Shown piece by piece: positions 1-5,540 of a DNA stretch of 8,480 bases (positions within the stretch are counted from its first letter, which is position 1; each line of letters begins with the position of its first letter). A program made the position numbers and the translations under genes. This stretch comes from an uncultured beta proteobacterium (GTDB lineage: Bacteria > Pseudomonadota > Gammaproteobacteria > Burkholderiales > Burkholderiaceae). The stretch covers positions 1 to 8,480 of the forward strand of contig CAJARE010000178.1 in the NCBI GenBank assembly GCA_903944255.1, written 5' to 3'. The notes below the pieces were generated by a model. It was not told where the DNA came from and made no database searches. It saw nothing but the letters and a program-made list of their open reading frames with translations.

Positions 1-134
1 GTGCAGGCGAAATCCCATTTTTTCATATCAATCTAAGCCGGTAGACTTGCTCGATTGTGGTGAAATCATGGGTGATCTCGAGTAGGGCAATAGTGATACT
101 TAAACCACCATTAGAAACGTTAAACTAGCTTACT
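1..134. other. upstream region of the Ldh gene, no clear gene
   Basis: All three forward frames close early (stops near 34-36, 42-44 and 84-86). The first bases may therefore be the tail of a gene starting before the window, but I cannot say which frame. I see no convincing sigma-70 promoter and no Shine-Dalgarno sequence before the ATG at 135. Confidence 0.4.
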
Positions 135-1190
135 ATGCCAATTTTTCATGCTGAAGATCTAAAAACTAAAATTGCTCAAATACTCAGAGCTACTGGTAGC
201 TCTGAGAACGAGGCCTTGCGCGTTTGCACAAACTTGGTTCAGGCAAACTTAAAAGGACATGATTCCCACGGTGCTGGAATGATTCCGCGTTACATCGAAT
301 CGTTTCAAGAGGGATCCTTGCAGCCCAATCAAAGCATTAAGGTAACAAGCGACCTAGGTAGTATGTTAGTTCTTGATGGGCAGGGAGGCTTTGGTCAAAT
401 TGTTGGCGAAGAAGCAATCGAGATGGGGATTTCCAGGGCAAAAAAATTGGGCAGTTGTATAGTGTCCTTATCCCATGCTCATCACTTGGGTCGTATTGGG
501 CATTTTGCCGAAATGGCTGCAGCGGAGGGCTTAGTTTCAATTCACCTAGTGAATGTTGTTTCTGCTCCAGTTGTAGCCGTTTGGGGTGGTGGTATAGGTA
601 GACATGGCACCAATCCATTTTGTATTGGCGTACCGATTGCTAAGCGTGAGACTTTTATTTTAGATTTTGCTACTAGCCGCTCTGCGCAAGGCAAAATGCG
701 GGTTGCCCATAATGCAGGTAAACAAGTTAGTCCTGGGTTTTTAATCGATCAACAGGGCTTGCCCACCACCGATCCAGGCGTTGTTGTAAAGCCAGATGCT
801 GCTGGTAATTTAGGAGCTTTAATGCCCTTTGGAGAGCATAAGGGCTCGGGTTTGGCCATAGCCTGTGAATTGCTGGGGGGAGCATTAACTGGGAGCGGCA
901 CTTGGAAGCCACCAAAAATCAAAAAACGTGCTATCTGGAATGGGATGTTATCGATTTTGATCAACCCCGTTAGTATGAGCTCAAAAGAGCAATTTGAATT
1001 AGAGACAAACTCATTTATTGATTGGGTATATCAAAGCCCAGCCAGCGTAGCTGGTGTTCCGGTTATGCTTGCTGGCGAGCCCGAACGAAAAATGATGGCA
1101 CTACGCTTGGTAGATGGCTTTGAAATTGATAACAAAACTTGGCAAGATATTTGTGAGGCAGGGAAAAAAGTTGGGGTTAACCTAAGCTAG
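135..1190 (+). CDS. Ldh-family (type-2 malate/L-lactate/sulfolactate) NAD(P)-dependent oxidoreductase
   Basis: This is a 351-aa soluble cytoplasmic dehydrogenase of the Ldh_2 family (YlbC/AllD, YiaK, ComC, MdhII relatives), which interconverts 2-hydroxy and 2-oxo acids with NAD(P)H. Visible family signatures are GHDSHG at residues 41-46 (conserved active-site His region), a His-rich HAHHLGRIGHF segment at 114-124, GTNP at 158-161, DFATS at 177-181, and the C-terminal PFGEHKGSGLA at 231-241. Length is normal for the family (about 330-360 aa). The ATG at 135 gives the expected N-terminus (helical, starting just before the motif-bearing domain), although no Shine-Dalgarno sequence is visible. 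The true substrate (malate, lactate, sulfolactate, ureidoglycolate, diketogulonate) cannot be told from sequence. No pathway partner lies downstream; it appears monocistronic here, but a gene before the window could share its transcript. Confidence 0.93.
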   Translation: MPIFHAEDLKTKIAQILRATGSSENEALRVCTNLVQANLKGHDSHGAGMIPRYIESFQEGSLQPNQSIKVTSDLGSMLVLDGQGGFGQIVGEEAIEMGISRAKKLGSCIVSLSHAHHLGRIGHFAEMAAAEGLVSIHLVNVVSAPVVAVWGGGIGRHGTNPFCIGVPIAKRETFILDFATSRSAQGKMRVAHNAGKQVSPGFLIDQQGLPTTDPGVVVKPDAAGNLGALMPFGEHKGSGLAIACELLGGALTGSGTWKPPKIKKRAIWNGMLSILINPVSMSSKEQFELETNSFIDWVYQSPASVAGVPVMLAGEPERKMMALRLVDGFEIDNKTWQDICEAGKKVGVNLS

Positions 1191-1201
1191 GATCAACTTT
1201 T
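1166..1201 (+). terminator. weak terminator-like hairpin at the end of the Ldh gene
   Basis: AAAAGTTG (1166-1173) is complementary to CAACTTTT (1194-1201). The enclosed loop carries a smaller CCTA/TAGG stem (1181-1184 with 1188-1191) and overlaps the stop codon. The following bases are T-rich (attttg). The outer stem is AU-rich and the loop long, so this is only a possible terminator. Confidence 0.25.
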
Positions 1202-1382
1202 ATTTTGTCGGGCACACCAACACACTGGACATTTAGCCAACCGACCACCTTCAGTTAATACCCAAGATCTGTTAGATTCAACTTCAAGTCACTGATTTCT
1301 ATCCCTACGCCACACCCGATATGAAGAGCTGAAAACTATTGTTTTAGATATTGTTCGAACTCTTTTTTAAAGCTGATAAGGG

Positions 1383-1440
1383 GTAGGTCGCACATTTGAA
1401 TCGTGCTGGGCAGGCCAAAGTTTCAACTGGCCGATGAGAT
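1383..1440 (+). repeat. tRNA 3'-end-like repeat, copy A
   Basis: The T-arm-like core (TTTGAAT loop in a GCAC...GTGC stem) is followed by an acceptor-end-like stretch ending in GGCCA. Bases 1383-1419 match copy C (3764-3800) at 31 of 37 positions. The next 20 bases (about 1417-1440, containing GCCGATG.GAT) resemble the bases that follow the T-arm in copy B (about 3100-3124). Upstream similarity to B (a TTTAAAGC block near 1367-1373) is weaker. It is not an intact tRNA: there is no D-arm or matching 5' acceptor strand. Confidence 0.55.
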
Positions 1441-1617
1441 AACATCAAAACCACCTTCTGTATAGGTCTTGATTGATTCTATGCTTGACCAGGGGCCACA
1501 GGGAAAACCACTACTATTTGCTATATATATTTTACCCTCCTTATGTAAGAATAATTTCAATAACTCTTTAGGCTGACTTAGCATTATGCTGTGCCTGTCG
1601 CCCCAGATTTTGAACAT
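1423..1617 (-). CDS. hypothetical 64-aa protein
   Basis: I do not recognise this protein. It is read from an ATG at 1617 with a good Shine-Dalgarno sequence (AAGGA, 7 bases before the start), which is the main reason to call it. The predicted product is soluble, with a basic N-terminal half (LLKLFLHKEGKIYIANSS) and a Gly/Pro/Trp turn (GFPCGPWSS) followed by a short acidic end. The last codons and the TGA stop lie inside the sequence shared with the tRNA-like repeat (1423-1440), so the C-terminus may come from the repeat and the gene may be a truncated remnant. It is divergent from the Tgl-like gene across a 227-base gap. It could also be a chance ORF. Confidence 0.42.
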   Translation of the reverse strand: MFKIWGDRHSIMLSQPKELLKLFLHKEGKIYIANSSGFPCGPWSSIESIKTYTEGGFDVISSAS

Positions 1618-1769
1618 AGTTCAATCCTTAGGGGTGTCTTGGTTAAGATTTCATTTATGTATTTTTTCCATCAAAGCTATATTTGCAATAACTAACATCC
1701 GAACTTTAGTAGTAATAATGATATTTATATAGTTGGAGAGCAGACAAGGTTATCAAGGGCAATCTTTAG

Positions 1770-1798
1770 TTGACGTGATGAGTTACTTTATTAATACT
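1770..1798 (+). promoter_or_regulatory. possible sigma-70 promoter for the Tgl-like gene
   Basis: TTGACG (1770-1775) is a near-consensus -35 box, with AATACT (1793-1798) as a 4/6 -10 box at 17-base spacing. This would start a transcript about 40 bases before the ATG at 1845. It is the best promoter match in the gap but unproven. Confidence 0.35.
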
Positions 1799-1844
1799 AG
1801 CAACAGCATTGTTTTCGCACCCAATTAATTAGGCGGAAACCTTT

Positions 1845-2957
1845 ATGAACCACTTGTGCAAAAGTTCCGGTGGATTACAGATTGTCACTGCGCCTAATAA
1901 AAATGATCTGTTGTTTGATCAGGTCAGAGCATGGTGCGATAAGGTTGGCGCTTCTCCTTATGTTGAAATTAGCCAAGAGCATGATGATGGAATGAAGTAC
2001 ATCAGAATCTACGCAAATGATGTTTTACACAATCTCTGTCAACATGCAGATACTTCCCGTTTAGCTGCAAGTCTTGGGCTAATTTCTGAGCATTCTGCGC
2101 AAGATTTTATTCTCGAAGCGGTTCTTAGCATGGCCGTAAGCCCAGTTATTTTTGACTTTTCGAACTTAAATGATCTGGAAGCAAATCTCAGAATGAGGTT
2201 AAATGTATCAAGCCTCGCCAGAAGGGCTGAATTGAACTTTGATACAAACGGCCTCTCTAGGCCAGAGGCATATTGGAGTTATGTCGAAGGGAGTGGCTTT
2301 ATCTTGAAAGAGGACGCCTCTTTAATTGATGGAATTGAGTGCGCACTATGCCCCGACATTTCAGGAGAGCATTTTTCTTTTTCTTGTCAAAGAGCTACTG
2401 AGTATTTAATGTTACATAGCTTGGCGATAGAATTGAGCGTTACTAATCCACAAAAATTAAAAAATATAGAACTTCAGTGGAGAAAGAAGGCGTTAGTTGC
2501 CGATGATTTCTTGAATGCATTTGCATTCGAAATCGGTTCATCAGCAACTCCATTTCCAATGCGCTGTTATGTGCCTGGTGATCGAGTCTGGTTCAAAAAC
2601 CCTGATGATTTCTCATCTAATATCAAAGGATATGAGGGCTCATGGGTAATTTATATGGGCAGCGGTCAATTTACAAATCTTTGGGATAAATCCAAGCCAT
2701 ATACTTTAGAGGCTAAGTGCATTGAAATTTATCACTGGCGCCAAAGCGTTAGAAAGGATAAATTAGGTACATTAGAAATTAATGAAGATTTAGTTAAAAA
2801 ATTGGTAGATCAAACACTTAGCTCAGATGAGCAAGTACAAAATGTGCTTAATGTGATGATGAAATATCGAGATCCACAGGGGGTGTATGAGGGTGGAGGT
2901 TGTATCGATCTCACTAGAGATACTTTTAAGCGAGTATGTCCTGAATTTATAAATTGA
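1845..2957 (+). CDS. Tgl-like (spore-coat type transglutaminase fold) protein, divergent active site
   Basis: The 370-aa protein has an unrecognised N-terminal part (about 1-98), then about 200 residues resembling Bacillus Tgl (protein-glutamine gamma-glutamyltransferase, about 245 aa, which cross-links coat proteins), then a further tail (about 301-370). By eye against remembered Tgl: residues 107-125 (LNDLEANLRMRLNVSSLAR) match the Tgl region around LMFELKLRMNIV; FSFSC ending at Cys181 matches FYAFEC (Tgl Cys116); GDRVWFKNPD (245-254) matches GDCLYFKNPE; EGSWVIYMG (264-272) matches RGENVILLG. The nucleophile Cys is kept, but Tgl Glu115 is Ser180 here and Tgl Glu187 aligns with Ser266. The start at 1845 has an AGGCGGA Shine-Dalgarno sequence 7 bases upstream. 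There is no signal peptide or membrane segment. It may use another acid residue, act as a thiol enzyme of different specificity, or be inactive. The gene lies alone between tRNA-like repeats A and B. Confidence 0.6.
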   Translation: MNHLCKSSGGLQIVTAPNKNDLLFDQVRAWCDKVGASPYVEISQEHDDGMKYIRIYANDVLHNLCQHADTSRLAASLGLISEHSAQDFILEAVLSMAVSPVIFDFSNLNDLEANLRMRLNVSSLARRAELNFDTNGLSRPEAYWSYVEGSGFILKEDASLIDGIECALCPDISGEHFSFSCQRATEYLMLHSLAIELSVTNPQKLKNIELQWRKKALVADDFLNAFAFEIGSSATPFPMRCYVPGDRVWFKNPDDFSSNIKGYEGSWVIYMGSGQFTNLWDKSKPYTLEAKCIEIYHWRQSVRKDKLGTLEINEDLVKKLVDQTLSSDEQVQNVLNVMMKYRDPQGVYEGGGCIDLTRDTFKRVCPEFIN

Positions 2958-3001
2958 GTTATTTTTCACAATAAACCGCATTGCAAAGTTTAATACACAG
3001 C

Positions 3002-3126
3002 CCCATTTTTATGCTGTAAGTCATTGAAATTATATGTCTTTTAACAGCCACCATTTCTTCTAAAGCCCAGGTCATACGTTCGAATCCTACTGGGGACGTT
3101 AAAGATCTCAATAGCCGATGTGATCT
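3002..3126 (+). repeat. tRNA 3'-half-like dispersed repeat, copy B
   Basis: The copy starts with a non-tRNA part containing TAAGTCATTGAAAT (3017-3030), then an anticodon-loop-like CTTCTAA (3057-3063), a T-arm-like CGTTCGAATCC (3077-3087) and a degenerate acceptor end, then ATCTCAATAGCCGATG (3105-3120). It aligns along its length with copy D (7155-7276), including TAAGTC, TTTCTT.TAA, the GGTC...CGAATC core and ATCTCAATA, with a few small gaps. Stem pairings are broken, so this is not a functional tRNA. Confidence 0.6.
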
Positions 3127-3157
3127 AGTCAAAAAAGCCAATTTTGTAAGGTTCGGT

Positions 3158-3175
3158 TGACCAAATACTGACCAA
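3158..3175 (+). repeat. direct repeat TGACCAA x2, 11-base period
   Basis: TGACCAA occurs at 3158-3164 and 3169-3175, one helical turn apart, just downstream of repeat B. An inverted ACTGACCA-type octamer (TGGTCAGT, 3835-3842) lies downstream of repeat C. Spacing like this is seen in arm-type sites of tyrosine recombinases, but short repeats also arise by chance. Confidence 0.35.
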
Positions 3176-3269
3176 TCTACGCCAAAACCCTAAAAACCCT
3201 CATCTTTTACTTTCCATAGCCCGATAAAGGAATTAATCTAAAACCATCATTAAATCTGCAGAGGTTGTC

Positions 3270-3479
3270 ATGAGTGGAAAACATGCAATTTATGTTGTTG
3301 TGAAATCTAAGGATGGGCAGATTGAGAGTAAGGATCATGGTCTGCTGAATTTAATTAATCGCCATCACTGCGATACAACTTTGGCTGAATTTCATAAAGA
3401 CTGGAATGCCTATTGCCTGCATCATTTTGGATATGCATTGGAGATCGTTGATGTAGGTTACCAGTGGTCATACGAGTAA
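3270..3479 (+). CDS. hypothetical 69-aa protein upstream of a CDGSH protein
   Basis: I do not recognise the family. The start is supported by AGAGG (3260-3264), 5 bases before the ATG. The product is small, soluble and His/Cys-rich in the middle: H32-H33-C34, H42, and C49-x-H51-H52, giving an HHC...CxHH arrangement that could bind metal, although this is only a visual impression. It begins with a beta-like HAIYVVVKSKDG and ends with the aromatic GYQWSYE. It lies 34 bases upstream of the CDGSH gene on the same strand and is probably co-transcribed with it. No clear promoter is seen in the 3127-3269 gap. Confidence 0.65.
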   Translation: MSGKHAIYVVVKSKDGQIESKDHGLLNLINRHHCDTTLAEFHKDWNAYCLHHFGYALEIVDVGYQWSYE

Positions 3480-3513
3480 GTAAATCTATTAACAAATTGC
3501 ATAGGGAGTTAGC

Positions 3514-3750
3514 ATGGAAATAAAGACAGCTAAAAATTCACCTTATCCAGTAGAGGTAGTCAAAGGGCAGACTTATTATTGGTGCAGTTGTGGCTTAAGT
3601 AATAAGCAACCCTTTTGCGATGGGTCACATCAGAGAACAGATTTAGTTCCCGAGGAATTTATTGCATCAGAGACTAAAACAGTTTATTTCTGTGGCTGCA
3701 AACAATCATCTAATGGGCCATTGTGTGATGGAACTCACCAAACACTTTGA
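3514..3750 (+). CDS. dual CDGSH iron-sulfur domain protein
   Basis: This 78-aa protein has two complete CDGSH [2Fe-2S] motifs of the C-x-C-x8-C-x3-H type: C24, C26, C35, H39 (CSCGLSNKQPFCDGSH) and C60, C62, C71, H75 (CGCKQSSNGPLCDGTH). All eight ligands are present, so each half should hold one 3Cys-1His [2Fe-2S] cluster, as in mitoNEET-family proteins. The tandem arrangement resembles bacterial homologues of CISD3/MiNT and is soluble here, with no membrane anchor. Family roles proposed are Fe-S or electron transfer and iron/redox homeostasis; the specific role is not known. The start has a strong AGGGAG Shine-Dalgarno sequence with good spacing. Its stop is 13 bases before tRNA-like repeat C, so the gene pair sits between repeats B and C. 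Confidence 0.95.
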   Translation: MEIKTAKNSPYPVEVVKGQTYYWCSCGLSNKQPFCDGSHQRTDLVPEEFIASETKTVYFCGCKQSSNGPLCDGTHQTL

Positions 3751-3763
3751 AGAACCCCAATGC

Positions 3764-3800
3764 GTAGGCCACACGTTCGAATCATGCTGGGTAGGCCAAA
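3764..3800 (+). repeat. tRNA 3'-end-like repeat, copy C
   Basis: A T-arm-like ACACGTTCGAATC core is followed by GCTGGGTAGGCCA. It matches copy A (1383-1419) at 31 of 37 positions, and all six differences are transitions. Upstream it runs directly into the end of the CDGSH gene, so only the T-arm/acceptor part is present. Confidence 0.55.
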
Positions 3801-3847
3801 AACTTATAGTTATTTCCATTAAATAATTGCTTAGTGGTCAGTTTCGC

Positions 3848-3906
3848 CTAGTATCACACTAGACAATGATGCTTTCATGCGTCAAATAATGGTGCTTTGC
3901 ATCATT
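3848..3906. promoter_or_regulatory. repeat-rich upstream region of the catalase-like gene
   Basis: There is a small hairpin, CTAGT-ATCAC-ACTAG (3848-3862), then an 8-bp inverted repeat, AATGATGC (3865-3872) with GCATCATT (3899-3906). The left arm also forms a near-perfect 23-base-period direct repeat, AATGATGCTTT (3865-3875) and AATGGTGCTTT (3888-3898). It lies 107 bases or more before the ATG at 4014 and could hold an operator. I see no strong sigma-70 promoter between 3907 and 4002, only a weak TTGCAC at 3940-3945. Confidence 0.3.
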
Positions 3907-4002
3907 TAACAAGAAATTCATACTTAAAAAAGGTAAGTTTTGCACTTTTTATAGTAACTTCATGTTGTATTTAATAATAATTAAAGTTTACTCATTTCAA
4001 TT

Positions 4003-4012
4003 AGGGGCCCCT
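4003..4012 (+). promoter_or_regulatory. palindromic ribosome-binding site of the catalase-like gene
   Basis: AGGGGCCCCT is a perfect 10-bp palindrome ending one base before the ATG. Its left arm (AGGGG, 4003-4007) is the Shine-Dalgarno sequence at 6-base spacing and its right arm is complementary to it. With no loop it cannot fold neatly on itself, but it could pair between two transcripts or bind a dimeric protein in DNA. Confidence 0.5.
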
Positions 4013-4013
4013 T

Positions 4014-5021
4014 ATGAATATTCCGTTATTGTCGGCAATCACCTTAATCGGTACTAGCTTTTCAGTAGGTGCTTTTGCACAATCACAAATAACTGTTAAT
4101 CCAGTTTCAATGGTAAATCAGTTTGAAGCTACGAACGGCAAGTTCGAGGGCTATCGACGCTCTGGTGCAAAAGGCATCTGTGCCAATGGAGAATTTACTG
4201 GATCGCCTGAGGGGCGTGCACTATCGGTAGCCTCGGTATTTAGTGGTAAGCCCATTCCTGTAGTTGTTCGTTTTTCAGTTGGTGGGGCAAATCCAAAGGC
4301 AGCTGACAATACAAAATCGCAGCGCAATATGTCACTCCAGTTCACCTTACCAAACGGCGAACAATGGCTTATGGGCAATATTTCGGCGCCCGTGTTTGGT
4401 TCAGCAACACCCCAACAGCTAATGGCTTCATTGGCAGCACGTCAACCAGATCCAGCGACTAAGGCGCCAGACCCTGCAAAAATAAAAGCATTTACTGATG
4501 CCAATCCCGAAGTGCTGCTACAGGGTAAGTATCTAGCATCACAGCCAGTGCCTGCGAGCTTTGGCAGTGTGAACTACTGGGGTGTACATGCTTTTAGCTT
4601 TACCAATCCCAGCGGAGTAAAGCAATTCGGCAAATGGGTATTTGAGCCTGTTAATGGCACTCAAGGACTCTCCGATGAAGAGGCGAAAGAAAAAGGGGGC
4701 AACTTTTTGTTTGATGATTTACGCCAAAGAGTAAAGAGTGGCAAGGTTGCATTCAATTTCAATTTAGAGTTAGCGCAGCCTGGAGATAAGCTCGACGATG
4801 CTACAGTACCGCTTCCCGAGGGTCGTAAAAAAATAAATCTAGGGGTTCTAAAGGTCACCTCAGTATCAGACGATGATAAAGGTGCTTGCCTTACCGTCAA
4901 CTTCAACCCCATGGTAATGCCTAAGGGTGTTGAGCCATCGAATGATCCCATGTTAAGCGCTCGTGCGGCACCTTATGCAGTTGCTTTAGGTAGGCGTTTA
5001 TCTGAAGGAGCAAAACAATAA
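4014..5021 (+). CDS. exported catalase-family (SrpA-like) protein lacking the distal catalytic His
   Basis: This 335-aa mini-catalase (heme peroxidase/catalase-like fold) has a signal peptide (hydrophobic 5-20, AFA|Q cleavage after residue 22), so it is probably periplasmic. An in-frame TAG at 4002-4004 fixes the start at 4014; the signal peptide oddly has no Lys or Arg before its hydrophobic core. Family features: RRSGAKGIC at 48-56, RFSVGGANPKAADN at 86-99, NYWGVHAF at 187-194, a DDLRQRV...LELAQPGDKLDDATVPLP region (234-268), and RAAPYAVALGRR at 317-328. There the R-x3-Y pattern (R317, Y321) matches the proximal heme-Tyr motif of catalases. In ordinary members the first motif reads RRxHAKG with the essential distal His; here that position is Gly51 (codon ggt, 4164-4166). 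Heme binding is therefore likely, but normal catalase/peroxidase chemistry is doubtful. The HiPIP gene follows 81 bases downstream on the same strand. Confidence 0.88.
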   Translation: MNIPLLSAITLIGTSFSVGAFAQSQITVNPVSMVNQFEATNGKFEGYRRSGAKGICANGEFTGSPEGRALSVASVFSGKPIPVVVRFSVGGANPKAADNTKSQRNMSLQFTLPNGEQWLMGNISAPVFGSATPQQLMASLAARQPDPATKAPDPAKIKAFTDANPEVLLQGKYLASQPVPASFGSVNYWGVHAFSFTNPSGVKQFGKWVFEPVNGTQGLSDEEAKEKGGNFLFDDLRQRVKSGKVAFNFNLELAQPGDKLDDATVPLPEGRKKINLGVLKVTSVSDDDKGACLTVNFNPMVMPKGVEPSNDPMLSARAAPYAVALGRRLSEGAKQ

Positions 5022-5047
5022 TGAATACTTTTCTATCCTCACTCTAG
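5021..5047 (+). other. 8-codon ORF overlapping the catalase-like stop codon (TAATG)
   Basis: The stop TAA (5019-5021) overlaps an ATG (5021-5023) that opens an ORF of only 8 codons before TAG at 5045-5047. The arrangement looks like translational coupling to a gene that is now missing, but it may be chance. The rest of the gap to 5102 has no other gene. Confidence 0.2.
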
Positions 5048-5092
5048 TGACTGCAATAGTAAAGAAGTAATGCTCAATTAAATTTAATTAAA

Positions 5093-5102
5093 AAAGATCT
5101 TT
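5093..5102 (+). promoter_or_regulatory. palindrome abutting the HiPIP start codon
   Basis: AAAGATCTTT is a perfect 10-bp palindrome whose last base is next to the ATG at 5103. No good Shine-Dalgarno sequence is present apart from AAAGA in its left arm. Confidence 0.4.
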
Positions 5103-5411
5103 ATGTTGAATAAACGTCGAAGTTTTATTCTTGTGGCAGCCAGTTCCCTGGTGAGCGGTTTTGCTATAGCCCAAAAACCATCGCAAAACTTAGTTCTAGA
5201 TTCTGATCCATCTGCTATTGCACTAGGCTATGTTAGCGATGTTAAGAAAATTGATACTAATAAATACCCTCAGTATGCATTAGGTCAAAATTGTGCTGCT
5301 TGTACTTTGTTTCAGGGAACCGCAAAAGATGCTGATGCCCCGTGCCTCGCATTTGGTGGTAAAGCTGTCTCATCTAAAGGATGGTGCAGCGCCTGGGTTA
5401 AAAAAGGATGA
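5103..5411 (+). CDS. high-potential iron-sulfur protein (HiPIP), Tat-exported
   Basis: This 102-aa precursor of a periplasmic [4Fe-4S] electron carrier has an N-terminus with a twin-arginine motif (R5-R6-S-F-I), a hydrophobic stretch (8-22) and an AIA|Q cleavage site after residue 23. Tat export fits a cofactor inserted before export. The four cluster ligands follow the HiPIP pattern: C64-x2-C67-x13-C81-x13-C95, with GQNCAACTLFQG and KGWCSAW contexts. Y43 in LGYV probably matches the conserved buried Tyr. The mature protein (about 79 aa) is of normal HiPIP size. HiPIPs usually carry electrons from cytochrome bc1 to terminal oxidases or photosynthetic centres; no such partner is visible here. 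Its closest neighbour is the exported catalase-like gene, with which it may share a transcript. Confidence 0.95.
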   Translation: MLNKRRSFILVAASSLVSGFAIAQKPSQNLVLDSDPSAIALGYVSDVKKIDTNKYPQYALGQNCAACTLFQGTAKDADAPCLAFGGKAVSSKGWCSAWVKKG

Positions 5412-5511
5412 TCATTATTTTTAATTTCTATATGCTTTAGTATTGATTACTTTAATTTCTCCTAATAAGTGCAATACTAAAAGGCAGAAATTTAAGAGTA
5501 CTTGAATTATT

Positions 5512-5537
5512 TATAATATATTTTCTATTGGTCCAAT
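5512..5537 (+). promoter_or_regulatory. possible promoter (-10) and palindromic operator of the VOC gene
   Basis: A perfect TATAAT (5512-5517) lies 23 bases before the VOC start codon, but no good -35 box is at the right distance. Just downstream, near the expected transcript start, ATTGG-T-CCAAT (5527-5537) is a perfect 11-bp palindrome ending 3 bases before the ATG. No Shine-Dalgarno sequence is seen, so the message may be nearly leaderless. A repressor site overlapping +1 is one reading. Confidence 0.4.
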
Positions 5538-5540
5538 GAA

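Noticed and set aside
337..964. minus-strand ORFs inside the Ldh gene
   Set aside because: They lie opposite a clearly conserved enzyme and show no recognisable features.
2944..2955. 12-bp AATTTATAAATT palindrome at the Tgl-like stop codon
   Set aside because: It is entirely A/T in an AT-rich sequence, so likely chance, and there is no T-run typical of a terminator directly after a stable stem.
3051..3100. functional tRNA genes at the GTTCGAATC sites
   Set aside because: T-stems have mismatches, anticodon stems do not pair, and no D-arm or 5' acceptor strand is found at any of the four copies.
2959..3141. 60-codon minus-strand ORF after the Tgl-like gene
   Set aside because: It is read antisense through tRNA-like repeat B. 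Such frames are common artefacts over tRNA-like DNA, with no protein-like pattern or good ribosome-binding site.
4151..4951. minus-strand ORFs inside the catalase-like gene
   Set aside because: These are shadows of a well-supported coding frame.
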